DNA of 64,000 bases from Paramarasmius palmivorus (lineage: Eukaryota; Basidiomycota; Agaricomycetes; Agaricales; Marasmiaceae). The stretch covers positions 83,214 through 147,213 of the forward strand of contig JAYKXP010000119.1 in NCBI GenBank assembly GCA_037176845.1, read 5' to 3'. This document shows positions 48,416-59,508 of the stretch, piece by piece. The position numbers and the translations under genes were made by a program. The notes beneath the pieces are model-generated. The model ran no database searches and was not told the origin of the DNA. It was given only the letters and a program-made list of their open reading frames with translations. How positions within the stretch are numbered: position 1 is the first letter of the stretch; every line of letters starts with the position of its first letter.

Positions 48416-49005
48416 TGTTAGGATCCGCTCGATTTCTCCATCCTCGGCGCACCCCAGTTCCTTAACCGCTGTCAACACTATCATTGCTCAAATATCCTGC
48501 GCATCGTTCCGTCCACACGACTATTCATACGACCTTGTCCTCATGACCAAATAGCATACTCGGGTCTCCCCCGCCATCGCCTTTCCCATACACGCGTTCC
48601 CCACATGTTATCTCTGTGATTACTATCAATATTAGTCTTTCCACGGTTGTCCCCTTCGAATCATTTCGACTCATTAGTACTCACCTATCGATTCACTCTG
48701 ACTCTACTTATGCTTCCGTATCATCACTTCGTTGGTATATAAGGGCTTGTACTACTACCTATAACCTCATAGCAGATTTTGTGTATTATTTACATTGAAA
48801 TCTATCTATCTTTCGCTACTCAAAGCTTATCCTAGCTCGTGAAAGCTCTTCCAAGGCTCTACAACCACTTCACCTTTGCTTTCCCAGCTACTACCACTCC
48901 ATAATCGCTCCTCTTCTCATTTAGCCTTTGCGCCATCTCTACGCGTCCCTTGGCAAGTCCTCTCTGAATCTGTCTCGAGGGTCCAACTGTGAACGGATCC
49001 TAACA
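48416..49005 (+). repeat. 5' LTR of the Ty3/Gypsy element
   Basis: The segment starts TGTTAGGATCCG and ends CGGATCCTAACA, a perfect 12-base inverted pair with TG...CA ends, giving a 590-base LTR. It carries a TATA box (TATATAAG, 48736-48743). No second LTR is found in the window, so the boundaries rest on the inverted ends, the abrupt end of the preceding gene and the adjacent primer site. Confidence 0.8.
48736..48780 (+). promoter_or_regulatory. LTR TATA box and predicted transcript start
   Basis: TATATAAG at 48736-48743 predicts initiation about 25-33 bases downstream, near 48766-48769. The 12 bases ATAGCAGATTTT at 48769-48780 are complementary to the primer-binding site. Confidence 0.6.
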
Positions 49006-49006
49006 T

Positions 49007-49018
49007 AAAATCTGCTAT
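49007..49018 (+). other. Self-priming primer-binding site
   Basis: AAAATCTGCTAT, one base after the LTR end, is the exact reverse complement of 48769-48780 at the predicted 5' end of the transcript. It does not begin with the TGG expected of a tRNA-primed site. This is the arrangement known from Tf1 and sushi-type chromoviruses. Confidence 0.72.
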
Positions 49019-49041
49019 CCTCTTGTCAATACGACGACGAA

Positions 49042-52000
49042 ATGGCAACTACAACAGTTATACGCACCAGGCATGTTAGTCTAGAACGTTCACGGGAACG
49101 TCGACACTCTATTTCTCATTATGACCGGTCTTCACGTCACGAATTAATGTCCGACTCGTTTATGCATCTGCATAGCGAAGGCAATCAGTTGGGTGCTAAT
49201 CCTGACAACGATTGGGACTCACGGGTGATTTCAGCAGCTCGAATGCAGAATCTGGGCTTCCGGACTAGAGAACCCCAGAACTACCCCCTCCCACCTTCTA
49301 ATCCGTCGTTCGAGCATCCAATCGACATTTTTGAACCGATAGGACATTCTCCTAGTCGAGGACCCAGTGGTAGAACTGCAGACTTGTTCAATGAACGATA
49401 TCGACGAGACGAAGAGCCATACCCAAACATATCCTCCATCATGAATATCCCAGCTCCCCATGACCTACATCCACCGACTAACATACCACAATCCTCACCT
49501 CTTACACCTCCTGGATTACCAGCTCTATCTACTGATTCGCCAAGACTTCGTAATCCGATGTCCCTGAATGAAAGAACTGTCCAATATCAGCAAGCATACG
49601 AGGAAGTAGTTGGTCAGCCTTACCCTGGAACTCCAAGCTACGCTGAGGGATATCCTCCAAATCAACGCTTTGCACAAGAACTAATTGAAGAGTTAGGTAT
49701 GCACTGTTATAACTTGGCAAGACGTCTCGGCATACTGGGAATTCACAAAATGACCAACATGGAACATATAATGGCCATCCGCGATCTTCGGCGAACCCAT
49801 GACCTCGACCTGGAACCTAGGGTTCGCAAGCTACTTAGTAGTCCGGAAAATCGATGGGAATTAGATCGACTGTACCGTATGAGCTTTAATCCGCATATCG
49901 ACATGTGTCTTCCCCGAATTCCGGATAGTCCTGCTCCTTCTTATCATGTTAGCAGGTACGACTATACTCACGATTCCTCAACCTTACCGGGATACACCTC
50001 TCTTAATCCCTTTGAGTGATCTCGTGTAGGGGAACCAAGCCGAAGAGCTTTGAATCGGCTGCCTTCGGAAACCAGCAAAACAACGAGCTATGGTCAGGAA
50101 GCCTCGTCAACAACACGAGTAAATACAATACCCCCAGAAAACGTACCTCTTCCACCCTCTCAGAGCCCTCAAAGACACTCCACATCTTCTTCGCTGTCGG
50201 AACCGCGCACTGGGGAGACACAGGTCGTATGGAATCCTCCTGTTAATGATTTAGTCAGACGCGAACACTCTGAGGACGATGTGATTGTCATGGAAAGGCC
50301 TAGTACAAGGGTCAATCCCCCGACCTCGCATCATTCAGTCACGGCGGATTCGGCGGGGTACAGGTCCAGTTTTGTGGGGTACAATTCAGACGGCAAGTCG
50401 GTATACGTGACGGTCCCAAGACGAAGAGCAGTAGAACGACCTAATAATCCACATATGAGGTCCACCACCACTCAGAGTATGAATTTCGAGGAGAACGCAC
50501 CTTTTGTATCCACGTCCCCTGTTCGACGTTTCTTCCAACCCCCGCAACTCATTCCTTCGCCCAGCTTCGTGTATAGCCAAGAGCCAAGCTCCTGGAATTC
50601 TCTTCCCCAACCTGAGCGACCTCCTAGCCCACCTCCTCCAAGCCCAAATTCTCGTAGACCAAGACTCCGCCCTGAACCTAGTTTTGTGTACAGTCAACAG
50701 CCTAGTTCCTGGGAAGATGAACGGGAACCTACCAGAAATACTAACGAACCACCTCCACCCAGTCCAGCATCTAGAAGCTTCCGAGTTCGTCCAGCTCCAA
50801 GTTTCGAATACAGTCAAGAACCTAGTTCATGGGGGCAAGAGTCAGTACAACAACCAGCAGAGAGAACAGTTCGGGAAATAATACCTAGGGGTCCATCTTC
50901 AACTCAAGCTTCGTCCGAGGAACCAAGAATCCAACCAGGGCAGACGAGAAGACAAGGGTACGCGTACACGCCCTACCCAGGACGTGGAAGAACAGACACA
51001 AGAGATAACACGCGTCAGGAACCGATTCGGTCAATCCCGGACCGAAACAAAACAAATCACGTACCTAGCAGCCAAAGCTCCGTGGGTCAAGCTCAACCAT
51101 CTCCTGAACCTGTACCACCACCAACGAATATACCTATTTCTACTTCTCCCCCGCCCCAACACGTCCCATCAGTCAACAACACTGGTAGTCCCCCAGAAAT
51201 GGCTCCAACTATAGGTAAAACTGAGGAACAATCATCACAAGGACCAACAAGGAAGGATAAAGGAAAATGGGCGGCACATAGAGCGCCACCATTGGAAGAA
51301 GAAGGTTCATGGCGACGGTCAGAGGCAAGCCAACCATTCAGAAATACGCCTCCTTCAGCCTTCGCATCTCTGAGAACCCCCAGAACTGATACCAACGCGA
51401 CTAATCATACAGCTAACGTCTCCGATAGATTACCAGTATATGACATTTCCGACCTTGACACAGATTCGGAGAACTCAAGAAGGCATCAAACTCAATCTCA
51501 AGGACTTCCCGTGGCCCCTGTTCGAAATGAAGAACGCTCGAAAGCATCAGCGCAAGTTACTTTTAACACAGAAGGCCCACCGTCACCTCCTTCATCACCA
51601 CCTCCTTCTCCTTGAAACTCTCGACCTCCATCATCCGAAAATTCATCGCAACTCTCACCTTTTGAACCGCAGGACCAGTCTTCGTGGTTTTCCGAACGAA
51701 ACGAATATCAGGAACGTTCCCAACAATCACGACAATACCACGATAACTCACAACACACGTCGCCTTCACAAGCGGGTTCACAACATTCCAACAACTCTCA
51801 AACATCGTCAAGGTCATACCATACTGCTCGGGAAAGTCCTCCTGGACCGCCAGGACCACCAGGACCCTCTGGTGCCTCAGGAGCATCCGGACCACCTGGT
51901 CCTCCGGGAAATCAAGGTCCACCAGGCCCACCAGGACCAACTGGACCACCAGGGCCGATGGGACCTCCAGGACCTACTGGTCCTCCTGGATCTTCGGGAT

Positions 52001-53097
52001 CTCGTTCGTCGCATGATGGGGAAGATCGTGCTACTCGAGAAGCAATCAATATCGAATCCAAAATAGACGTGCGTAAACCCAAAGAGTTTGATGGTACGGA
52101 TCCAACTCAATGGCGACCCTTCCTTAGTGATTGTTACCGAGTTTTCATGGCCAAACCAACCATTTACAGCACAGAACAGCATCGAGTTACTTACGCATCC
52201 TCATGGTTGACAGGAGCCGCAGCAAGGACCTTTCAAAACTGGACGGAACAGGAATTCGAAACTGGAATTTATACCCCAGCAATTCATGAATGGGGAACAT
52301 TCACTCGAGAGCTATCACGACTCTACGGTATCCATGACGAACTCTTACACGCCCAAGCTCAACTCGATCAAGTAGTTCAACAATACAACGAATCATTCGC
52401 GAGCTACTTGGTGCGCTTTGAAGACGCAGCTCTACGAACCCAGCATAACTTAGCAACTTTGCGTTGGAAGATGTTGAACCAAATCCGGGCAGACCTTCGC
52501 AACCGAATCACATATGCGGGCAGTATTCCACAAACCTATCAAGATCTTGTGGACCGACTCATTAGCATTGATGGAGCTCGCCAATTGTTCCAATTAGCAG
52601 GACTAAGCGTCAACTCTTCTCCATATCGAGGGGACTCAGCAACTGCAAATAATCGCCGATTCCCGGCAACTCGAACCCAAACAATCTCGAGGAATCGACC
52701 ATCTGATACGGCTAACCCCAATCCCTCAGGAAATAGGCCTGGTACCGCTACACAAGAGACTAGAGGACAGGCGGCTATCATTCAACAACGGCAACCTGAG
52801 ATCATTCGACTAACGAGACAGGAACGGGAACATAGGCTGGCTAATAACCTCTGCCTACGTTGCGGAGGGAGCAATCATTTCGCTCGAGAATGTACAAATG
52901 CTCCGAACACCCAACCCAGTCCTCAAGGAACGACTGCTCTGCGCGCGGCATTAACAATTGAAGAAGATGAGGATCAAGAAGATCACCTTCTCGCCATGGA
53001 TGGCAACGGCGATATCTTTGGATTAGAAGACATCGACAACGAAGACAATTCGGGAAACGAACCGGGGGCTCCGACCCTAGAGGAAGGGGAAGTCTGA
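49042..53097 (+). pseudogene. Gypsy Gag polyprotein with collagen-like tract and zinc knuckle
   Basis: One frame runs 1352 codons from the ATG at 49042 to TGA at 53095-53097, broken by two in-frame TGA codons at 50017-50019 and 51613-51615. The first 930 codons are low complexity, with three repeats of the PSFVYSQEPSSW type (near 50556, 50676 and 50796). 51844-51996 encodes 17 consecutive Gly-X-Y triplets. A Gag-like helical region follows ([20 protein letters not shown], then [18 protein letters not shown]). A CX2CX4HX4C zinc knuckle is at 52852-52893 ([14 protein letters not shown]). The extension before the Gag core is unusually long. Without the two stops it would be a structural precursor for particle assembly and RNA packaging. 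Confidence 0.8.
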
Positions 53098-55560
53098 GCT
53101 CTATACCATCACCACCACCTTCAATTCATCTATGCGGCATTTTTTCTTCTCAAACTCTCAATAACACTACTTATGATACGGCTTACCTAACCTCAAGAAC
53201 AGAAGATGCTTTTATTATCTCGACTAATCTTTTGGAAACCAACACTACTGAAAACGCTCTCCTTGATTCAGGAGCATCGCGAATGTTTATCAATGACGAG
53301 ACCGCTAACAAAAATCCTCAGAACATTATCAATCTCAACAATCCCATTCAACTCACGCTATTCGATGGCAAAGAAACATCCTCAGGACTTATTACTCAAG
53401 GATACATGGCAACACTACGGGTAGGAAACAGACTCTTGGAAAAGGAGCTAATGCTCATTACGAAGCTTCATCCCACAGTCAGTATCGTGCTGGGTCTTCC
53501 GTGGCTGAGGAAATACAATCCGGCAATCGATTGGTCTCGCCTTCGACTATCCTTGGACCATCACGAACAGCTAGCAGGTACCATTATTCGCAATTTTAAC
53601 TCAGTAGCGCGACCACCGACCATTGAAGATGTTCCAGAATTTGAGGAACGACTAAATCCACCCTTAGGGATCAATGACCCCGTATTACTGCATCTAGATG
53701 AAGTCGCCGTTTATCTACGAGAGCAAGCTATAAATCAAGGAAAGCATATTTCACGTCCAAAAGCCACCATCGAGGAAGAAGATGAACCAAAGACTACGTA
53801 TTCCAACATTCCGAGCACACTCAATGAAGACGATCCTTTGCTCCTTCACCAGGATGAACTAGATGACTACTTTGCCACCAAAGTCATCTCCAATCCAGGT
53901 GATGACACATTCAATAATCCAACCTTACCCATCAATTCTCCCTACCACTCCCCAACACAGAACACGCTACTCCCGAGTCCCGCATCAGTGAAACAAGAGC
54001 AACGAGACGTTGGAGAAAACGTTATTTTCAACCCAAAGACCGAAGGACCAGCCATCAGTCTCATCGGAGCTGCGCCATTCATGTCCTTGATCAAGCAAGG
54101 ATACGAAGTTTACTCTCTACGGCTCCGACCGTCAGACGAAAATGCTCCTGAAGTCTCGAAGGATGCGGCTAACTCAGCAACCATTCGCGCTACTGCAACC
54201 CCGGAGAATGTTGAAGAAGAAATGACTCAGGAAGAACGAGCAAAGTTCGAACGTATCGTTCCCCAGCAATACCATAAGTTTATCAAGGTATTTTCTTCAA
54301 AAGAGGCTAGCAAAATGCCTCCACATCGACCCTACGACATGAAAATCGAAACACAAGACAACGAGTATCCGCCCCCAGGAAAGGTATACAACATGTCCGG
54401 AACAGAACTCAAAGCATTGAAGGAGTTCATCGACGACATGCTCGGCAAGGGCTTCATTCGAGCTTCCAACTCGCCTATAGGAGCCCCAGTCCTTTTCGCA
54501 AAGAAGAAAGATGGATCCTTGCGACTTTGCGTCGACTTTAGAGCTCTCAATCGGCTGACCAAAAGGAACAACTACCCCATTCCCCTCATCGGCAACCTCA
54601 TTGATCAACTCGGGCGCTCGTCCATCTTCACCAAACTCGACTTACGCTCTGGGTACTACAACGTCCGTATAGCCCCGGGAGAAGAATGGAAGACCGCCTT
54701 TCGAACACGCTATGGTGCTTATGAATTCCTGGTTATGCCTATGGGGCTCACCAACGCGCCTTCAGTATTTCAGCGATTCATGAACGACATATTTCATGAT
54801 ATGGTGGACATATGCGTAGTCGTTTATCTGGACGACATATTAATCTTCTCAGCCAATGAAGAGGATCATATCAAGAACGTATCTGAAGTTTTAAAACGTC
54901 TCGAAGACAACAACCTGCGTCTCAAGCCCGAGAAATGTGAATTTCACACCAAGTCTGTGGAATATCTAGGTGTTATTGTATCCGCTGAAGGTGTTAAAAT
55001 GGATCCCAGGAAGGTAAATGTCATTCAACAGTGGCCAATCCCAACCAACGTCAAAGAATTACAAGGGTTTTTGGGTTTTGCCAATTTCTACCGATGATTC
55101 ATCGACAACTACTCTGGAATTGTAAAACCCTTAACTGCCCTAACTTCGAAGAAGCGATCTTGGGACTGGAGTGACAAATGCCAGTCAGTCTTTGAGCTGC
55201 TCAAGGAGGCCTTCACTCACGCACCTGTTCTAAAGCACTTCAACCCTGATCAACCCATTATTCTCGAATCCGACGCGTCCGACTACGCCATAGCCTCTAT
55301 TCTTTCTCAACCCGATCCTATCACCGGTCTTCTTCATCCAGTCGCTTTCTTTGCTCGTAGTATGTCCCCCGCCGAATTGAATTATGACATCTACGATAAG
55401 GAATTACTAGCCATTGTGGAATCGTTCAAACAGTTGCGTGCGTACCTGGAAGGTTCGAAATATCCCATCCAGGTCTACTCGGACCACCATAACCTTCAAT
55501 ATTTCACAACAACCAAGAAGCTTAGCCGAAGACAGGCTAGATGGTCCGAATTGCTATCCG
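53040..55560 (+). pseudogene. Gypsy Pol: protease, reverse transcriptase, RNase H
   Basis: Frame -1 relative to Gag. The protease motif LLDSGASRMFIND is near 53257-53295. The RT has GSLRLCVDFRALNRLT, FTKLDLRSGYYNVRI, MPMGLTNAPSVFQRFMNDIF and the YLDD active site at 54825-54836. The frame is stopped by a single TGA at 55095-55097 in FYR(stop)FIDNYS, where arginine is usual in the family. It then continues through RNase H (PIILESDASDYAIASIL, YDIYDKELLAIVE, VYSDHHNLQYF) to about 55560. An internal low-complexity insert (53640-54200) separates protease and RT. The order PR-RT-RH-IN is that of Ty3/Gypsy. Confidence 0.88.
53052..53058 (+). promoter_or_regulatory. Possible -1 ribosomal frameshift site
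   Basis: The heptamer G GGA AAC is in register with the Gag frame, 36 bases before the Gag stop codon. Shifting back one base enters the Pol frame, which is open from at least here onward. A GC-rich stretch (53058-53077) downstream could form a stimulatory structure. Confidence 0.45.
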
Positions 55561-56995
55561 ATACGATTTCAATATCAATTATCGGCCAGGACGTTTGGCG
55601 AGAAACCTGATGCACTCACGCGAAGGCCTGACATATATCCCAGAAAAACACTCGAGATGAAGCCAATAGACAGAATGAAAAGATAGTCATTCGTCCCAAA
55701 CAACTTCTTGCTGCCCTGATTATCAACGAGGACCTTGAAGTCAATCGAATTCGCAAGGCTCCAAAGGATCAACACTGGGAGTTAGCTTATGAAGACATGA
55801 AAGGTAACCCAGAAACGCCGTACCTAGTGGAGAACGATCTTCTTCTCCGACAAGGCCTCATCTACGTCCCAGATCACCAGGGTCTTCGACAAGACATCAT
55901 ACGCAGTCACCATGATCACCGACTGCGAGGGCACCCAGGTATTCGCCGAACTATTCAATTGCTGCATCGAACCTATTATTGGCCCCGAATCAAACGAGAT
56001 GTAACCAACTATGTCAGGGCTGTCATACTTGCGCTAGAACCAAGACCATTCGACAACGCAAGTTTGGTTTGTTGAAACCACTCCCAATCGCCGAGAGACC
56101 TTGGAGCTCAATATCCGTAGATCATATCGTGGAGCTACCACTATCAGAAGGATTTGACGCCATTCTGGTAGTTGTATGTCGACTTACTAAACAAGCCGTA
56201 TTCATCTCCTGTCATACTACTGACGATGCGACTGCTTTGGCCAATCACTTTATCCACACGTCTTCTCGAAACATGGACTCCCGATTGACATCATTTCGGA
56301 CAGAGGAAGTACCTTCGTCTCGAAGTTCTGGCGAGGGATATGCAAAGCACTGGATATCCAGAGCCGATATTCCACAGCGTATCACCCTGAGACGGATGGT
56401 CAGACCGAACCGAACCAATCAAACATTGGAACAATATTTACGCACCTTTGTCAATTACGACCAGAACGACTGGCCATCACTTCTTACCCCTTGCCGAGTT
56501 CACCTACAACAACACCACCCACTCCACTACCAATCTAACACCCTTCTTCGCCAATAAAGGGTATCATCCTCGACTCACGATCTCACTCAAAGGGTCAGTA
56601 ACCATGCCGCACACTTGGCTGCCACCGAACTTCAGGAATTACACAAGTATCTGAAAGAACAAATCAGCGAGGCCAACAAAAGGCCCAAGAATTCACCAAC
56701 CGAACTAGGCAAGACCATCCCGACGAATGGACGAAAGGGACGAAAGTCTGGCTAAATACCAAGAACATCAAGACACGCCGACCCAGCAAGAAACTGGATT
56801 ACAAACGATTAGGTCCGTTTGAAATCGACTCCAAAGTATCCACTCACGTGTTTCGCCTCAAGCTTCCAACTTCTATGAAGGCCCTGCATAACGTCTTCCA
56901 CGTTAGTCTCTTATCCAAGTACTATCCCTCGAACCATCGACAACCACCGCCTCCGCCCGTAGAAATCGAAGAAGAGGAAGAATATCATGTTGAAG
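55561..56995 (+). pseudogene. Gypsy integrase and C-terminus, multiply frameshifted
   Basis: All three frames must be used in turn. Readable parts are KPDALTRRPDIYP, the HHCC region (LRGHPGIRRTIQLLHRTYYW, then CHTCARTKT), the catalytic core SVDHIVELPL and VCRLTKQAVFI, then TERTNQTLEQYLR-like and FVNYDQNDWPSLL. The end is the GPFEIDSKV and LHNVFHVSLLSKYYPS segment, with EEEEEYHVE at the place where a chromodomain usually starts. Single-base shifts occur near 55565-55610, 56015-56025, 56260-56345 and 56370-56600. The reading ends where the hAT copy begins at 56996. Confidence 0.82.
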
Positions 56996-59508
56996 TAAGG
57001 AACAGCGCGGGTAATGCGGGTTTCGCCCGGGTGGCGGGTTTTCCCACAGGCGGGTGCGGGTGCGGGTTCGGTCGTCCCATTTTGGTGGAACCCGCCAAGC
57101 CCGCGCCAAATATCTGACCAAATCGGGAAAGGAGGCGGCATTTTGAGCCGCGCGTTTGATCGTGACCTTAAATTCTTGGTGTCTACATTGTACAATATTT
57201 ATTCTGATAATAATTACAACTACAAGTATCATATATGGACTTCAGGTCAGGGGCTTATCACCTGAGGATTATAGACCTTGACATGCACCAGGAATGTCAA
57301 TAGCGCACTGAAAACACAATTTGAAACCAGTGGTAAAACTGTTCAAGATAGATCGAGCGCGTGCAAAGAACGGCCTTTGTTCAGCCCCTACAAATTTCCC
57401 TGCAAACACCTTTCCCTCCTCTTCTCCCAACATCATCCAAAACTATGCCATCTACAATCACACACACTCCAACTTCCACTGAACCTCCCGAACAAGCCAG
57501 AAAGCACTCGACGGAAGCCTGACAGTGCGGCTGAAGGTCAATCAACACAAAAGGACAAGCGACACCCGCAAAAGTCTCTGCAATGGTGCTGCCAGCCGCG
57601 GTCATGCTCCTACTGTGTATCAGAAGGGAATGAGGGGCACGTTGCTCAAGAAAGGAGTCAAACGTCCACATCCACGTCGGTTTTCTTTTCATACCCCTTA
57701 TTATACATTTTTTAACTTACACTCTCGCTCAGAAACGCCCGAAACAAAAAAACAGTCCAAGAATGACGACGATGACTTGAACACCGAAAGCGAGAGAGTG
57801 ACAATGATGGACCACCACCTCGCCAAAGAAGAAAAAAACCACGGCCAAGTCATCGGGATCATCGACAGGGCCTAAGGCGAACGTCCAAGGATAAGCACAA
57901 GTGTTGAGGATAGGAGTAACGTCGAGGGAAGAGGATGATAAGGATGATATTATACTGGTATAGCCACCCAAGAGTCGATCATCATCAAAGCACACCGTCG
58001 TTTGATGATAGCAATGATGAGATTGAAGAACGTCTACCCCCCAAAAAGAAGCAAGCGACAGAAGAGTCCGCCCCAGAGGTTATCGAAGTCGAAGATATGA
58101 TGAAGAAACTGATCAACAAGAAGTTAGGTAAGGTGAATATAATTTACAAGGCAAATCAAAATCTTGCACTCACAGTTACACAAAGAGCGCAAGATGAAGG
58201 GATGGTACTCGCCAATATACAGCCTTCTATAAGAAATAGCGTCGACGTACATCAACAACGCAAGGTTCACAACGTTTGCCTGTCTTTTTATGCAAGGTCA
58301 AAGTCCGCCGGTATCAAGATACTAGTGACAAAAACCTCACCAGCGGAACTCTGATGAAGCGCCATGCCAAAGCATGCCTGGTGATCAAGAGGTGATCCAG
58401 AACGCGATGGATTTGCTTGAAAGAAGCCTGACGAGGTCCGGAGATGTTGTCGGGGGAAGGCGAAAGGGGGTAACAAGGATTTACGTGGTATCTTTGGCAT
58501 GGTTATAGCGAAAGGCTGGCATTACGTTCGTCTTTCCAGCTGTTCAAGCACCGGCCTGCAGAGACAGACTACTTGTAAGTAGTCTTGTCCTCTCAATAAA
58601 CTGAACCTAAAGACATCTATTCTCAGACACAGCTGAGATCCGCGGTCAGATGGGTTACCGAAAGTTGTCGCCCCTTTGAGATGGTTGCAGATCGAGGGTT
58701 CCAGTCTCCGTTGATGAAGACTGGTCGACCTCACTATTGGATTCCCGCATCCTACGACCGTTTCATCACGCTGACGTTAAAAAAGCCATCCTTGCAAGTG
58801 ACTAGAAACCGTAATATCAAAGCTTCTGAGGGTAAGAAGTTGTTTCACGAGACCACAATTAAAGTGGTTTTTATGCTCACCTTGACTGGCATCAGAGCTA
58901 CTACGGAGACATCACACTCAGTTTTGCAACAGATGCATGGACATCAAAGCGCGAATCATATGGCTTTCGTTGCAATAACTGCACACCTAGTTCATGAAGC
59001 AGAGACATATCCCATCTTGTTAGAACTTCTTTGAGGTTCCTAAATCCTGAGGTAAGAAAACTATCCACGTACCGTTTTTACACCCACTTTCTGACCACAT
59101 CTCCAGTCACATTCAGGCGAGACACTTGCCCGTGAGGTTTGCACAGGTTACTCGTGTGAATTCGGGTATCAGAGACAAGGTAGGAGGTAACCACCTGAGA
59201 AAGCGGATTTCCCACAATTCTTCAGATTCTTTTGCATTACCGGTGATAATGCAACAAACAACGACACCATGATCCGAGAGCTTGGTCTTCTCATTCCTCC
59301 ACGAGTTTCCTCCAGGCCTAAAGACACCGTGGACCGTTTCTTTTGCCCATTCCCTAACATCATCGCGAAATCCTTCCTTCGATTGTTTGATCCTCCTAAG
59401 AAGGGCGGTACTGGTGTACTTTGATGATGCTCGAGATGAGCTCCAACGCTTGGCTGAGGAGAAGACATGGACCATTGGAGCAAGATAGTGAGGAGATAGC
59501 GGCATTGC
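56996..59508 (+). mobile_element. hAT transposon, copy 2, 3'-truncated and inserted in Gypsy Pol
   Basis: The left end TAAGGAACAGCGCGGGT at 56996-57012 equals the right end of copy 1 in reverse. Sequence then follows copy 1 (28542 down to about 26120) closely until GGCATTGC at 59508, where similarity stops. The other terminus and the last half of the transposase are missing. Confidence 0.85.
57445..59508 (+). pseudogene. hAT transposase copy 2, truncated and frameshifted
   Basis: It starts at the ATG at 57445, equivalent to 28100 in copy 1. Matches include SSACK-flanking leader sequence, EVIEVEDMMKK-type acidic linker, FEMVADRGFQS near 58676, and MAFVAITAHLVHEAETYP near 58958. Nearly every exon contains one or more single-base insertions or deletions relative to copy 1, although the surrounding bases are almost identical. 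It stops within the acidic insert of the core domain (EEIAAL). No functional product is possible. Confidence 0.8.

Noticed and set aside
50386..50817. 143-residue minus-strand open frame in the Gag region
   Set aside because: It is antisense to the biased low-complexity Gag coding sequence.
51844..51996. A host collagen-like gene
   Set aside because: The tract is in frame with the Gag core and zinc knuckle of the Gypsy element.
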